From NCBI GenBank assembly GCA_951812785.1, contig OX638335.1, forward strand, positions 261,630 through 325,629: DNA of 64,000 nucleotides, in the 5' to 3' direction. Each line of letters begins with the position of its first letter. Position 1 is the stretch's first letter. The position numbers and the translations under genes were made by a program. The stretch is from an uncultured Gammaproteobacteria bacterium. GTDB lineage: Bacteria > Pseudomonadota > Gammaproteobacteria > UBA4575. This document shows positions 28,397 to 39,500 of the stretch, piece after piece. Below the pieces are notes generated by a model, which saw only the letters and a program-made list of their open reading frames with translations, did not search any database and was not told the DNA's origin.

Positions 28397-29164
28397 TTAT
28401 TCCTGGTAGATTTTGGCTAATGCCAGCAGGTTGTTTAGCGTGAGTTGCTGAGGTCTTATCGATGGGTCGATACCAATTGCCACAATCTCATCATTGCTGA
28501 ATAATTTTTTCAAGTTGTTAGTAAGCGTTTTGCGTGGTTGGGAGTAACAATGCTGAACAATGGTTTTAAATGCTGCTTCTAGTTCGGGTGCAACAAGACG
28601 TTGACCATGTGGCGTTAGGCGAACAAAGGCAGACGTCACTTTAGGTGCTGGTGAAAAACTTTTAGCAGGGACTTCTATAAGTTGTTGTGTCATACATTTT
28701 GATTGCACCATTGCTGATAGTCTACCAAAACTTCTACTACCACTAGGAGCACACATTTTGTCGACCACTTCTTTTTGCAACATAAAGTGCATATCAACAA
28801 TCAAGGGCAATTGGTCTAACAAGTGAAAAATAAGTGGTGTAGAAATGTTATATGGGAGATTGCCAACAATGCGTCGCGGTTTGTTTGGGCTAGAAAAATC
28901 AAACTCCAATGCATCGTGCTGATGAACTACGATTGTCTTATCAGCAGAATTTAGCTGTTGGAGTTGTTGTATCAAATCGCGATCTAATTCAACGACTTCT
29001 AGATGGTCGACTTTCGTAAGTAAAGGTTTAGTAAGTGCGCCTAGGCCAGGACCGATCTCTAATATATGGTCTGCATTTTTTGGTGCGATAGCAGAAACAA
29101 GGGATTGAATAATGCTTGGGTCGACTAAAAAATTTTGACCGAACCGCTTGCGTGCGCGATGCAT
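28397..29164 (-). CDS. rsmA: 16S rRNA dimethyladenosine transferase RsmA (KsgA)
   Basis: This 255-residue enzyme dimethylates two adjacent adenines near the 3' end of 16S rRNA. Motifs are GQNFLVDPSI, the SAM-binding ILEIGPGLGALT and the catalytic GNLPYNIS. Length is slightly below the E. coli enzyme (273). In the standard order it would follow pdxA directly; three unrelated genes separate them here. Confidence 0.96.
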   Translation of the reverse strand: MHRARKRFGQNFLVDPSIIQSLVSAIAPKNADHILEIGPGLGALTKPLLTKVDHLEVVELDRDLIQQLQQLNSADKTIVVHQHDALEFDFSSPNKPRRIVGNLPYNISTPLIFHLLDQLPLIVDMHFMLQKEVVDKMCAPSGSRSFGRLSAMVQSKCMTQQLIEVPAKSFSPAPKVTSAFVRLTPHGQRLVAPELEAAFKTIVQHCYSQPRKTLTNNLKKLFSNDEIVAIGIDPSIRPQQLTLNNLLALAKIYQE

Positions 29165-29303
29165 ATAAGTGTTATTGGTTTGTTAATCTAAGTTGTGCTG
29201 GCATAGCTTTTTATTGTTATTTTAGATGTTGAGATAGTAGAGTTGTGAAGATAGAATTTACCCTTGAGATGATAATAACGCCATACATTAAATGGGGTGA
29301 AAA

Positions 29304-29795
29304 TTATTCTGCATCAGTTACTGCCAGTGTTCCAGTATTGTGAGCGTAGGTGCCAATTAGTGTGTATTGGTCGCTGTTTTCAACTTTAGTTAATGCTAAG
29401 GTTATGACTAGTTGAGGATGGTATAGTAACAGCATTTCATGGGGCTGTAGCGATTGCGAGGTAGTTGAATCAGTAATTAGTGCTAAATCGATGTTTAGAC
29501 CATTTGAGATTTGCACAGATAGCTCTCGTAATGCGCTTAGTGGTGTGGTGCTCTCTGATAAGGTTAAGTTGCCTAAGTAGGTAATGCCAACAGCTTCTGT
29601 ATCTTTTAAGTTTTCTATGGAGCGTAATTTTTGTTTTAACGGTCGAATGATAAACGTTCTGTTGCCATTTAATATTGTAAAGTCATTGCTAGATGTCAAT
29701 TCTATAGTTCTTGTGATGGGTGAGTCGCTATCAGCAGCAATAGCAATACTGAAACCACATAATAAGCATAAGCTAAAAGTTAAAAGTATTTTCAT
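29304..29795 (-). CDS. Periplasmic hypothetical protein
   Basis: Taking the ATG at 29795, which follows the previous gene's stop by 4 bases, gives about 163 residues beginning with a clear signal peptide (MKILLTFSLCLLCGFSIAIA, cut before ADSDS). The mature part is Ser/Thr rich with many beta-type segments. An upstream in-frame start at 29837 would add 14 residues and spoil the signal peptide. I do not recognise the family. It is probably co-transcribed with the next two genes. Confidence 0.7.
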   Translation of the reverse strand: MKILLTFSLCLLCGFSIAIAADSDSPITRTIELTSSNDFTILNGNRTFIIRPLKQKLRSIENLKDTEAVGITYLGNLTLSESTTPLSALRELSVQISNGLNIDLALITDSTTSQSLQPHEMLLLYHPQLVITLALTKVENSDQYTLIGTYAHNTGTLAVTDAE

Positions 29796-29799
29796 AGTG

Positions 29800-30177
29800 C
29801 TAGGCAATTTTTTCTGCACCATAATAAATAGACTCAATGTTTAAAATTACGGCGCCAACACCAGCGAATTTAGGATCTAGCCAGGCTTTCATGTCGGTAT
29901 ATACAGGTCCATCCGTGTGATACTCAAGCGACCCCTTGATTTGATAAGCCTCTCTTTCTAGCGCGATCATTAATAGGGCCCCCCGGCTGTTAGCGTGAAT
30001 ATTTTCTAGTGTTTTGCTGAAAAAATTATTAGCTATCAAGATTCTTTTATCATTTAGCTTGTTGACACATAAAACCCATACGGAATTTGGTTCTCCAGAA
30101 CTACTAACGGTAGTAAAAATCATGCGGGGTTCACGTTGTTCCCATGCGTTCAAGAAGGCCTGAGGTAATTCGCTCAT
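29800..30177 (-). CDS. Pyridoxamine 5'-phosphate oxidase-like (FMN-binding split barrel) protein
   Basis: The ATG at 30177, with AAGGAA upstream, gives 125 residues; a longer in-frame start at 30222 would overlap the previous gene. The pattern is the split-barrel flavin-binding family: PRMIFTTVSSSGEPNSVWV, then RILIANNFFSKTLENIH, then ALLMIALEREAYQIKGS. Such proteins bind FMN, heme or F420 and are often redox or detoxification enzymes. It lies 10 bases after the heme-motif gene. Confidence 0.8.
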   Translation of the reverse strand: MSELPQAFLNAWEQREPRMIFTTVSSSGEPNSVWVLCVNKLNDKRILIANNFFSKTLENIHANSRGALLMIALEREAYQIKGSLEYHTDGPVYTDMKAWLDPKFAGVGAVILNIESIYYGAEKIA

Positions 30178-30187
30178 GAGTGATTCC

Positions 30188-30787
30188 TTAATTGCTGAAG
30201 GTTTGTGATACAGAAAATGCACCGCGAATATCTCCTATAGAGAATTCGGTTGCAAGATCATTTGGATAGTCTTTTTGTAATGAATGAATAACGCCTTCAC
30301 TCATCGTTTGTCTGTCACCATGGCAAGTCAGGCAAACTGCTTGCATAGGGATTGCGCGCATCATTCTTAAGGTTGTTTGATCACCTTTGGTGATTTTTTC
30401 GCTGTAGACTAATTCTTGTATTGGCGTACCTGATGAAAATTGCTGTTCAAAATTTGTGAGCACTTGTTGCTCCCAGTCATCAGCTGAATTATTGGGGTTG
30501 CGTAAGCGCAGACTGGTGCGTTTGATTTTCAATGTATCTGAGCTGTTGAGGTGATTTGTTATTTCTGGCGCTTTGATTTTGCATGTTTCAATGGCAGCAA
30601 CCGGTCCACCTAACTGCATGGAAGCAATGAGTTGCTTTTTCAAGCTAGTTGCCAGTAGTTTGATTTGTAAAGAAGCTTTTTGTTCGAAATCTCTTACAGA
30701 AGGCGCTTGGTTATCTGAGCAAGAGATAGATATGCTTAGAATAAAACTCATTGAAAGTAATTTAATAGTAGGAACTGGTTTGATCAC
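30188..30787 (-). CDS. DUF3365 (Tll0287-like) heme-motif lipoprotein
   Basis: The 199-residue protein has a lipoprotein signal peptide (lipobox ending in Cys, SISISC) and a single c-type heme motif CLTCHG at about residue 152. The rest fits the DUF3365/Tll0287-like sensor fold with a helical start and WEQQVL segment. Such domains are periplasmic redox sensors or heme carriers. It precedes the flavin-type protein and follows pdxA in an accessory insertion between pdxA and rsmA. Confidence 0.85.
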   Translation of the reverse strand: MIKPVPTIKLLSMSFILSISISCSDNQAPSVRDFEQKASLQIKLLATSLKKQLIASMQLGGPVAAIETCKIKAPEITNHLNSSDTLKIKRTSLRLRNPNNSADDWEQQVLTNFEQQFSSGTPIQELVYSEKITKGDQTTLRMMRAIPMQAVCLTCHGDRQTMSEGVIHSLQKDYPNDLATEFSIGDIRGAFSVSQTFSN

Positions 30788-30806
30788 TTTAATCCTGCTT
30801 GTTTTA

Positions 30807-31766
30807 TTATTTTTTACTATTAACTTGTACGCGCGCTAATTCTACTGCCGCAAGCAAACTGCCTGCATCACTTTCCCCGCTTCCGGCAAGATCAAGCGCA
30901 GTGCCATGGTCTACTGAAGTGCGCACAATTGGCAACCCTAGAGTAGTGTTCACTGCATTGCCAAAACCTATGTGTTTCAGGGTGGGGAGCCCTTGATCGT
31001 GGAACATAGCTAACACGGCATCCACTAATTGTAGCTGCTTTGGTGTAAAGATAGTATCTGCCGGAAATGGGCCAGTGACATTGATGCCTGACTGTTTTAG
31101 TTTTTCTAGAGTGGGTTGAATAATTTCAATTTCTTCTCTGCCCAAGTGCCCTTGTTCGCCTGCATGTGGATTGAGGCCACACACACCAATACGTGGATTC
31201 TCAATTCCAAATTTACTGATTAAATCTTGATGCAAGATAGTTGATACTTTTGTCAGTAATTCAGGTGTAATTGCTGGCGGTACTTGGTACAGAGGAAGGT
31301 GCGTTGTAGCCAGAGCTACTCGAACTTGGTCAGCCACTAGTAACATGACGACTTCAGAATGGGTGTGTTCTGCTAGATATTCTGTATGGCCAGTAAAGGG
31401 AATGCCGGCATCATTGATCACGCCTTTATGTAAGGGCGCTGTTACCATCGCTGAATATTCGCCAGTACCTATTCCCCGTAATGCTTCATCTAAGCAGGAT
31501 AAAACATATTGTGAGTTGTTGGCATTGAGTTCTCCGCACTCGACTTTTTTCGCAACCGGTAGATGTTTAACTCTTAATTGCTTAGAAGTTGTAGGGGGGT
31601 GTTCACATAGTTCGATATCAATATCTAAAAGTTGTGCACGTCTTAAAAGCTCTTGTGCATCAGCAATAACAACGCAGTCAGCTAAGCTGGTCGCTGATTG
31701 AAGAATAATATCAAAACCGATGCCAGCAGGTTCCCCAGCTGTGATTGCGAGAGGTTGAGTACTCAT
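30807..31766 (-). CDS. pdxA: 4-hydroxythreonine-4-phosphate dehydrogenase
   Basis: This 319-residue enzyme of vitamin B6 synthesis oxidises 4-phosphohydroxy-threonine. It shows GEPAGIG at the N-terminus and the metal-binding histidine segments GHTEYL, AMFHDQGL and TSVDHGTALDLAG. It follows surA by 21 bases, the usual surA-pdxA arrangement. Confidence 0.96.
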   Translation of the reverse strand: MSTQPLAITAGEPAGIGFDIILQSATSLADCVVIADAQELLRRAQLLDIDIELCEHPPTTSKQLRVKHLPVAKKVECGELNANNSQYVLSCLDEALRGIGTGEYSAMVTAPLHKGVINDAGIPFTGHTEYLAEHTHSEVVMLLVADQVRVALATTHLPLYQVPPAITPELLTKVSTILHQDLISKFGIENPRIGVCGLNPHAGEQGHLGREEIEIIQPTLEKLKQSGINVTGPFPADTIFTPKQLQLVDAVLAMFHDQGLPTLKHIGFGNAVNTTLGLPIVRTSVDHGTALDLAGSGESDAGSLLAAVELARVQVNSKK

Positions 31767-31787
31767 TCAAGTATGAGTTTATGCTGA

Positions 31788-33110
31788 TTATTGAGAACCT
31801 GAGATGAGCCTGTTTTCTACGTAACTTTCATCGCGTAGCTGGCGTAACCATAACTCAGTTTCTTCGCTTAATTTGCGTTGGCGTATAAAATCACGTGCTT
31901 GGCTACGGCGTGCTTCATCAGAGTTATCATGCTCGCGTCTATCCGTTACTTGTAGGATGTGCCAACCAAAGTGGCTTTTGAATGGTTCGCTAACTTCATT
32001 CAGAGGAATTGTTTCTGTTACTTCTCTAAATGCTGGTGCGAACGAGCTAGGTGCAGTCCATCCTAATTCCCCACCTTTGGAGGCACTTCCTGGGTCTTCT
32101 GAGTGTGCGCGTGCAAGTTCAGAAAAATCTTCGCCATTAATTATACGTGAGCGAAGCGAAACTAAGTCTTGTCTGATTTGTTGGTCTGTGCGTACAGCAT
32201 TGGTGCGAATTAAAATATGGCGAGGCAGAACTTGCTGAACCATCACTTTATCATTGCCGCGCATATCCAGTATTCTAAAAATATGGAATCCGCTGCTGCT
32301 ACGTAATGTTTCGCTGATGTCGCCAGGTTTCATGTTAGCGAGTTGACGAGAAAATACATTAGAGAGTTGATTTTTATTGCGCCAACCTAGATCTCCTCCC
32401 TCTAATGCATCTTGAGCTTGAGAGTTCGCTATGGCCAGTTGAGTAAAGCTTTCTCCTTCTATAGCGCGCTTATGGATAGTTTCAATTTTTGTTTTAGCAG
32501 TTTCAATATCGCTTGGTGTGGGATCCTGAGGAAGCTGAATTAATATATGTGCGATTCTATATTCTGCATTGGTATTTAGAGAGCCTTGCTGGCTTTCTAA
32601 TAGTGCATCAATCTCACTGGGAGATACTTGAATGTTGGACTCTACAGCACGTCTTACTACTTGTCCGATGGTCATCTCAGTGCGTACTTGATCGCGAAAA
32701 GCAACGTAATCAATACCTTGCTGAAGTAATGCACTACGGAATTGGTCAAGATCAAGTTGATTGCGTTGTGCCAGGTTGCGCATGGCCTGATCTAGCGATA
32801 TGTCATCAACAGTAATGCCACGTCGCTGCCCCCACTCTACTTGTAGGCGTTCGATGATCATTCTTTGCAGGACCTGCTCTGTGAGTGTAGCTTCATCAGG
32901 TAGCTTAGCTTGAGCACCTGCTTGGGCTTTTACGACATTAATACGCTCTCGAAGTTCGCTCTCAGTAATTACATCGCTCTCAACCACAGCAACAATGCGA
33001 TCTAGTAGCAGGTTAGCATGTGCATTGCCGCCAATGACAAGGCATAAATAAAAACAAATAATAACTATTTGTATTAAAGTTCTAGTACTTGAATGTGTTG
33101 CGATCTTCAT
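31788..33110 (-). CDS. surA: Periplasmic chaperone SurA
   Basis: This 440-residue outer-membrane-protein chaperone has a signal peptide (residues 1-32), an N-terminal chaperone domain beginning LLDRIVAVVESDVITESEL, and two parvulin domains (one starting near YRIAHILIQLP, one near PRHILIRTN). It escorts unfolded OMPs such as LptD, whose gene lies just upstream and overlaps it by 29 bases. Confidence 0.96.
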   Translation of the reverse strand: MKIATHSSTRTLIQIVIICFYLCLVIGGNAHANLLLDRIVAVVESDVITESELRERINVVKAQAGAQAKLPDEATLTEQVLQRMIIERLQVEWGQRRGITVDDISLDQAMRNLAQRNQLDLDQFRSALLQQGIDYVAFRDQVRTEMTIGQVVRRAVESNIQVSPSEIDALLESQQGSLNTNAEYRIAHILIQLPQDPTPSDIETAKTKIETIHKRAIEGESFTQLAIANSQAQDALEGGDLGWRNKNQLSNVFSRQLANMKPGDISETLRSSSGFHIFRILDMRGNDKVMVQQVLPRHILIRTNAVRTDQQIRQDLVSLRSRIINGEDFSELARAHSEDPGSASKGGELGWTAPSSFAPAFREVTETIPLNEVSEPFKSHFGWHILQVTDRREHDNSDEARRSQARDFIRQRKLSEETELWLRQLRDESYVENRLISGSQ

Positions 33111-35238
33111 AGCCTTTGATATTTTGTTGTAATTGCTCAGTGAGTGGTGAACCTAGCGAAGTTAATCCTTTAAGCGTTAATTGAACTTCCATGCTGTTGT
33201 TGTAACCGCCTTCAAGGTCATTAGGAAATCTGCGCGCCACAAAACTTAATTTCCAGCAGCATGTATCGTATTCAAGTCCGCCTAATAGATCTAGGTTACG
33301 TTTGTTCTTGAGATCATAGTTCCATCGCCCGACAGCTCTCCACTGTTCGCTAACTGGATAAATAAAAGAGATATCCGATTGTGAAAAATCTTTACGGCGG
33401 AAACGATGCCCGATGTCAAAAATGAAGTTATTAGTACTTCGATACTGAAGATGTGCACTAGTTCGATTCAATTCTTCTTCTTGTGGGTCCCATAAGGCTG
33501 AAGTGATGGCTTCCCAACGGTCATTAATGTTAATTTGCAGTTCGCCAGCAAGGTCTGAGACTGAATCATCGGCATCTTCCGGGTTGATTAACGTCACCTC
33601 TCGATCTTCGAAATAAAATATTTGGCCTAGGCTTGCACGAAATAGTTCTTTGCCAGTATTTTGTTTTATGTAACGAGTAGTGAGAGCTGCAGTGAGCTGA
33701 TTAGCGTCAGCAACTCTATCGTTCCCAACGAATCTATCATTGCGAAATAATTGTGCAAAGCTAAATTCATGCTCGCCAGAATCAAATAATGGGATGTCAG
33801 ATTGATCACGTTCTGGAGTATACAAATAATATAAACGCGGTTCTAAAGTTTGCCGTCTATTGCTTTTAAAAGCGTCGCGTTCAAAGATCAATCCACCATC
33901 AAGTGAAAAACTTGGCAAAGTACGTGTTGGGTCATTGTGGTTATCAGAGCTGGATAGGTTGTAAGAGGTATGCATTAAACGCATTGATGGTGTAAAGAAA
34001 TAACCAGGAGTGGTCCATGGACGTGAAATCTCTGTCGACAGATGTAAACGATTTCCGTCAATGCGATCATCATGGTCAAAAGTTATCCATTGATTATAAG
34101 AGCTGAATTTAAGTCCTGCGGGCAGGTTAGTAAATGAATTCCTTAGGTCGATTTGAGGTAATATTTTATAAGGGTCGTTTATAGATGAGCTGCTACTATT
34201 TACTATCTGGTATTGTTGTAAACGCACTAAACTAGACCAACTTCCACTTAAATGATTGGCTGAATAGTGTAAGTCGCCACGACGCTCTAGGGATTGTGTG
34301 CTTGAGAAACCGATTGAGTCGCCCAGATCCTCAAAGTAGTTGTCATCAGAAGCCTTGCTATAAAGTAAATCGGCGCTAAAATGATTATTAAAAAAGTGCT
34401 TGTGCTTAAATGTGACTAAGTAACGGTCATCATTGAAATCTTTATCGTCTAAATACTGTAAATTCAGTTCGCCGTAGTTATTGTTATTTAAGTAACGCCC
34501 TTTGCCTCCTAGCTGTACACCTCTTTTGGATAAATAGCGAGGAGTAAATAATGCATCATGGTGTGGCGCAATGTTCCAGTAAAACGGTGTTTCAACATCG
34601 ATGCCTGAATTACTGCTGCGGCCAAACACAGGTGCTAGAAAGCCTGTTTTACGATCATCATTTAAAGGAAAGCTCATCCATGGCGTGTAAAAGAAGGGGA
34701 CACCTTTAAATTTTGCGATGACATTTCTTGCGCTACCTACACTTTTCTGTCTGTCTAAGGTCGCTTTACTTGCCTTAAGCTCCCAATCACGATCTTCAAA
34801 GTCACAACTAGAGTAAGTAGCGTTTTCTAACTTAACAACATCCTGAGAAATACGTTCCGCTTTATCTGCAGTGCCGCTGGCATGTGAAGGGTGATACCAA
34901 TAACGTGCATTCTCAGCTTTGGCAGTTTCGTCTTCAGTCCAGTAGTCGACTCTTTCTGATGTGATATCCAAGTCAGGGTCGCGTAGTAGTACATTACCGG
35001 TAGCTACAGCTTTCTTTTCTTTTTCAGAATACTGTACACGGTCTGCGTGTACGTCCTGGTCAAGTCGAAACAGGTGTACACGATGGCTGTCATCGGTTAC
35101 AAAGTCAGGGCTGGATGGACTTGTAGTTGTTTTATACTTGCTAGGTTGTTTGCCGCATTGACGCCATTGGGGATCTTCCGCAAATAGGCTGCCGCAATAA
35201 ACACATAGACAAGTGAAAATAAGTGCGCGCAGGTGCAT
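33082..35238 (-). CDS. lptD: LPS-assembly protein LptD
   Basis: This outer-membrane beta-barrel inserts LPS together with LptE. The start is taken at ATG 35238, which gives a clear signal peptide (mature from EDPQWRQCG) and about 718 residues; an upstream start at 35361 would add 41 residues and destroy the signal. The jellyroll region (RVDYWTEDE) is followed by barrel strands. The four expected cysteines are seen: QCG near the N-terminus, one in SSCDFEDRDW and the pair in DTCCWKLSF, matching the interlinked disulfides LptD needs. It is divergent from the RND efflux genes. Confidence 0.94.
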   Translation of the reverse strand: MHLRALIFTCLCVYCGSLFAEDPQWRQCGKQPSKYKTTTSPSSPDFVTDDSHRVHLFRLDQDVHADRVQYSEKEKKAVATGNVLLRDPDLDITSERVDYWTEDETAKAENARYWYHPSHASGTADKAERISQDVVKLENATYSSCDFEDRDWELKASKATLDRQKSVGSARNVIAKFKGVPFFYTPWMSFPLNDDRKTGFLAPVFGRSSNSGIDVETPFYWNIAPHHDALFTPRYLSKRGVQLGGKGRYLNNNNYGELNLQYLDDKDFNDDRYLVTFKHKHFFNNHFSADLLYSKASDDNYFEDLGDSIGFSSTQSLERRGDLHYSANHLSGSWSSLVRLQQYQIVNSSSSSINDPYKILPQIDLRNSFTNLPAGLKFSSYNQWITFDHDDRIDGNRLHLSTEISRPWTTPGYFFTPSMRLMHTSYNLSSSDNHNDPTRTLPSFSLDGGLIFERDAFKSNRRQTLEPRLYYLYTPERDQSDIPLFDSGEHEFSFAQLFRNDRFVGNDRVADANQLTAALTTRYIKQNTGKELFRASLGQIFYFEDREVTLINPEDADDSVSDLAGELQININDRWEAITSALWDPQEEELNRTSAHLQYRSTNNFIFDIGHRFRRKDFSQSDISFIYPVSEQWRAVGRWNYDLKNKRNLDLLGGLEYDTCCWKLSFVARRFPNDLEGGYNNSMEVQLTLKGLTSLGSPLTEQLQQNIKGYEDRNTFKY

Positions 35239-35382
35239 GTTGTCTGTGTAGTTTTTTATCGTTATTAATAATAGAGCATGACTCATGTGGATTGACTTAA
35301 ACTTATTGCTATTCATAAATATCCAACCGACTTGGATACGCCCAAATTGTGAAAATAACACTCAAGGAACATAACTGCGTCA

Positions 35383-36576
35383 ATGGGAAAGATTATAAAG
35401 CATAAACAGCAGAAAGGTGCTGTTTTGCCACAGTTTAGATTGATCACTGCGATTGTGGTTACTACCATGTTAGTTTTATGGTTTTTGTTCTGGACTAGGC
35501 CTCAACCTGAGGCAAAGCTTGAACAATTAGCGCCAGTGAAAGTTTCTCTTGTCCAGGTTCAAGAGCGAGTGGTGCAACCATTTGAGCAGGTAACCGGGCG
35601 TCTACAGCCAATTAAAACAGCACAAATTCGCTATGAAGTAGCGGGAAAAGTGATCGCTCGCAAAGTTGAGCCTGGTGAAAAAGTGAGCACGGGTGCCGTG
35701 CTGATGAGCATAGATGATGCCGATTATCGAGATCAATTCAAACAAGTAGCGGCAGAATTGGTTCTTGAAGAAAAAAGTGTGGGGCGAAATAAAGACCTGC
35801 TTAAATATGCTCAGAATAATCTTGATCTGCAGCGCCAGGAAGAGCAGCGCTTACAAAACCTTGCAGGAAGAAATCTTATTGCCCAATCTCAGTTGGACAG
35901 TACTCGTCAGCGAGTATTTGATCTGCAAGCCGAAGTTACGCGATTAGATTACTTGGTTGCGACAAATAGTGCACGAGTTCGTATGAAAAGTGCGCAACGC
36001 GATATTGCCAAGCGGAATCTAGCGCGTACTACACTGAATGCTCCTTTTGATGGAGTTGTTAATCAAGTGTTTATTGATGAAGGTGATTATGTGAATGCCA
36101 ATCAAGTTGCACTAAGCTTGATGGATACAAGTGAATTCGATGTGCAGTTGGATGTGCGCGGAGAAGTAATTTCAGAGCTGGTACTAAAGCAGCAAGTAGA
36201 TGTTGTAATAAATGGGGTGGCTGGAAAAGGTGAAATTGTTGCGTTGCAATTAGATCCAGATATCAATACCAATACCCATCAAATTCGCGTGCGTGTGCCT
36301 AGTGATAATGCGCGGGCAGGTTTACTGTCAGTAGTATCTTTACCACTGTCTGCCCAAACGCAATCTAAGCTTATTCCCGTGTCGGCAGTATTAAATCTTT
36401 ATGGTAAAACTTACGTCTATACAGTTGAAGGCAATGTGACCAAGCAATTGCCGGTACAATTGGGTCGTCGCATCAATAATGAGATCGTTGTTTTGAATGG
36501 CTTGTCTGTCAATCAAAAGGTTGTTGCACGAGATGTAAGTTCATTGGCAAATGACCAGCAAGTTACTACTGAATAA
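35383..36576 (+). CDS. RND efflux periplasmic adaptor (membrane fusion protein)
   Basis: The 397-residue adaptor has one N-terminal anchor helix (residues about 20-40), the HlyD-type biotinyl-lipoyl hairpin (TAQIRYEVAGKVIARKVEPG) and a long coiled-coil hairpin, then the beta-barrel (TLNAPFDGVVNQVFIDEGDY). It pairs with the RND pump encoded 11 bases downstream. The transported substrate cannot be predicted from the sequence. No outer-membrane channel gene is adjacent. Confidence 0.93.
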   Translation: MGKIIKHKQQKGAVLPQFRLITAIVVTTMLVLWFLFWTRPQPEAKLEQLAPVKVSLVQVQERVVQPFEQVTGRLQPIKTAQIRYEVAGKVIARKVEPGEKVSTGAVLMSIDDADYRDQFKQVAAELVLEEKSVGRNKDLLKYAQNNLDLQRQEEQRLQNLAGRNLIAQSQLDSTRQRVFDLQAEVTRLDYLVATNSARVRMKSAQRDIAKRNLARTTLNAPFDGVVNQVFIDEGDYVNANQVALSLMDTSEFDVQLDVRGEVISELVLKQQVDVVINGVAGKGEIVALQLDPDINTNTHQIRVRVPSDNARAGLLSVVSLPLSAQTQSKLIPVSAVLNLYGKTYVYTVEGNVTKQLPVQLGRRINNEIVVLNGLSVNQKVVARDVSSLANDQQVTTE

Positions 36577-36587
36577 GCATATTAATT

Positions 36588-39500
36588 GTGGGTATTATTC
36601 AGTTTTCAATTCGTAACTCGTTAGTAGTAAATTTATTATTACTTGTTATTGTTATTGCTGGCGTATTGTCATGGCGAAGCATGCCACAAGAAATGTTTCC
36701 TATTGTGGATTTGGATTTGGTGAGAATTGTTACTGAATACGAAGGCGCGCCTCCAGAAGAAATCGAAAAGCAAATCACTATCTTAATTGAGGAAGAAATA
36801 GAAACACTTCCAGATGTTGACGTTGTGACATCAGAAAGTTCTGAGGGGCTTTCTAAAATAGAAATAAAATTAAAAACAGATGTTGATGTCGATGACTTTT
36901 TACGTGAAGTTCGCTCGCTTGTTGATACGATTGATGATTTTCCGATCCAAGCTGAAACACCAGAAGTTAGCCGATTAAAAACACGTTTCCCAGTAATCAG
37001 TGTCACGCTTTATGGTTCGACCGATTTAGGCATTTTGTATGAAACTGCTGAAAATGTAAGGAGAGACTTACTTGGTTTACCAGGTGTTGCCAGTGTTGGC
37101 ATTGCTGGTGATCAAGAATGGGAGCTATGGGTTATTGTCGATCCGCATGAAATGGCTGCACGCAATGTTTCACTAAACGAAGTTCAAAGTGCAATAACAG
37201 AAAATTTACAAGATCTGCCTGGTGGTTCTATGCAATCTGCTGAAGGAGATATTTTGCTGCGCGGGATGGGTGTTGCGCCTAATGCAAAAGCAGTAGGCGA
37301 TTTGGTGCTGCGTAGCAACTCAGGGGGAGGGCAACTCACACTGTCTGAGATTGCTGATGTTGATCTTCGATTAGAAGAGGCGCAGACAATAGGTCGTTTT
37401 AATGGAGAGCCCTCGGTTAATTTAACTGTGACAAAAACATCGCGCGCATCGACTATTGAGGTGGCGGATGCGGTGAAGCAATACACTGCAAATTTGCAAG
37501 AAAAACTACCAACAGGCATGAAGGCGGGTTTATATAGTGACTTATCTGTTTATGTAAAGAATCGATTGGAAACTGTAATGTCTTCAGGTGTGGTTGGGTT
37601 GACATTAGTGCTTGTTTCTTTGTATGTATTTTTAAATTTCCGAGTTGCATTTATAACAGCGCTAGGAATCCCTGTATCTTTTCTTGTTGCCATTATATTG
37701 ATTCATTATCTTGGTTATACAATTAATATGATTTCCTTGTTTGCATTTTTGATTGCATTAGGAATGATTGTTGATGACGCTATTATCGTGACCGAAAATG
37801 TTTATCGGCATATGGAGAATGGTGTTGAGCGTGAGCAAGCAGCATTGATCGGCAGTAAAGAAGTTTTTTGGCCAGTGGTGGCATCAACTTGCACGACTAT
37901 AGCAGCATTCCTGCCTATGTTCGGCGTTAGTGGCACGCTAGGGAAATTTATAGAAGTGATACCTGTGGTAGTGAGTGCCGCTCTGGTTGGCTCGTTGATT
38001 GAGGCATTTGTGATTTTGCCGGCGCACTCTGCTGAATTTCTGCGCATTGATAAGACAAAACCTAAAGCCAATCCATTTTGGAGTAAAGCCTTAGAAAGGT
38101 ACTTATCACTTTTGAGGTGGGCGTTGACTAATCGTTATGTGGTGTCGGTAATCACCATTGCAGTGTTATCGGTGATATTAACTTATGCGCAAACACGTAT
38201 GCCGTATAACCAATTTGGTAATGTTGAAATTGGTCAATTCTTGATAAATATTGAAGCTCCGAATACTTATAGTGTTGAAGACTCAACTGAGTTAGCACAA
38301 ATTATTGAGCAGAAAATTAGTCTTGCACTTGAGAATGGTGAGCTTAAGACTATGTTGACAAATGTAGGAATTATATTGATCGACTTTAATCGTTTGAAGA
38401 CAGGTAGTCATTATGTGCAGGTATTCCTAGATCTAGAAAAAACAGCGCCGAAAACAATTATTGAAAAATATATCTCACCTGTCGTTAATTTGAAATTTAA
38501 GACAGAAGGAACGCGTATACGTAGCACCGAAGTAATAATTGAGGCAATTCGTTCTGAGTTGCAAGCAGTAGTCGGCGTGCAAAGATTTTCTATATTGCGC
38601 CCTCAAGGTGGTCCATCTGGTGCAGATATAGAGGTTGGGGTTGTTGGTAAAGATATTGATGGGTTGATTAAAGAGTCTGGGAGGATTGGTAATTTCTTGA
38701 AGCGAGTGCCTGGTGTTAAAGATGTTAGACAGGATTTGGAGCTAGGCAAATTAGAGTATCAGTACACATTAAACGAGCGTGGAAGAAACTTAGGCTTAAC
38801 ACAAGCGGAATTGTCAAATGCCGTGCGCACAGGCTTTGTTGGACTTGAAGTAACGCATGTGAATTGGAAACAAGATCGCTATCCAGTACGTGTGATCTAC
38901 CCGGACTCGTTACGTAAAAAAAGCGGCAGTCTCGACAGTTTGCCTATTACTTTGAGCGGAGGTCGCACAGTGTATCTCGGTGAAGTGGCTGATATTACTT
39001 TGGAGCGCGGTCTGGGAACAATATTGCGTAGAGATGCTCAGCGTTTGGCTATTGTAACAGCGGAAGTTAACTTAGAGACAACAACACCGTTAGAAGTAAA
39101 CGAATTAATCGCCTTGGAATTTTCAGATTTAATGAAAGAGAACTCTACAAACCAATTATTATTTTTGGGTGAAAAGAAAGAAGCTAACGATTCATTTAAC
39201 GATATGATTAACGTATTGATTATTTCATTGGCTATTATATTTTTTATATTGGCTGCATTATTTAAATCGTTATTGGATCCTTTTGTAATAATGTTGGCAA
39301 TGCCGTTTGCCATCGTTGGTGTAATTATTGGCCATATGATATTTGACTATAACTTGCAGTTTTTATCCATGATCGGCTTTTTGGCTTTGACTGGTATAGT
39401 GGTTAATGATTCCTTGATCCTTGTTGACTTTGCTAAGAAGCAAAGGATGCGAGGTATGGACTGTTTTGAAGCAGTAATGGATGCAGGGCGAGTTAGAATT

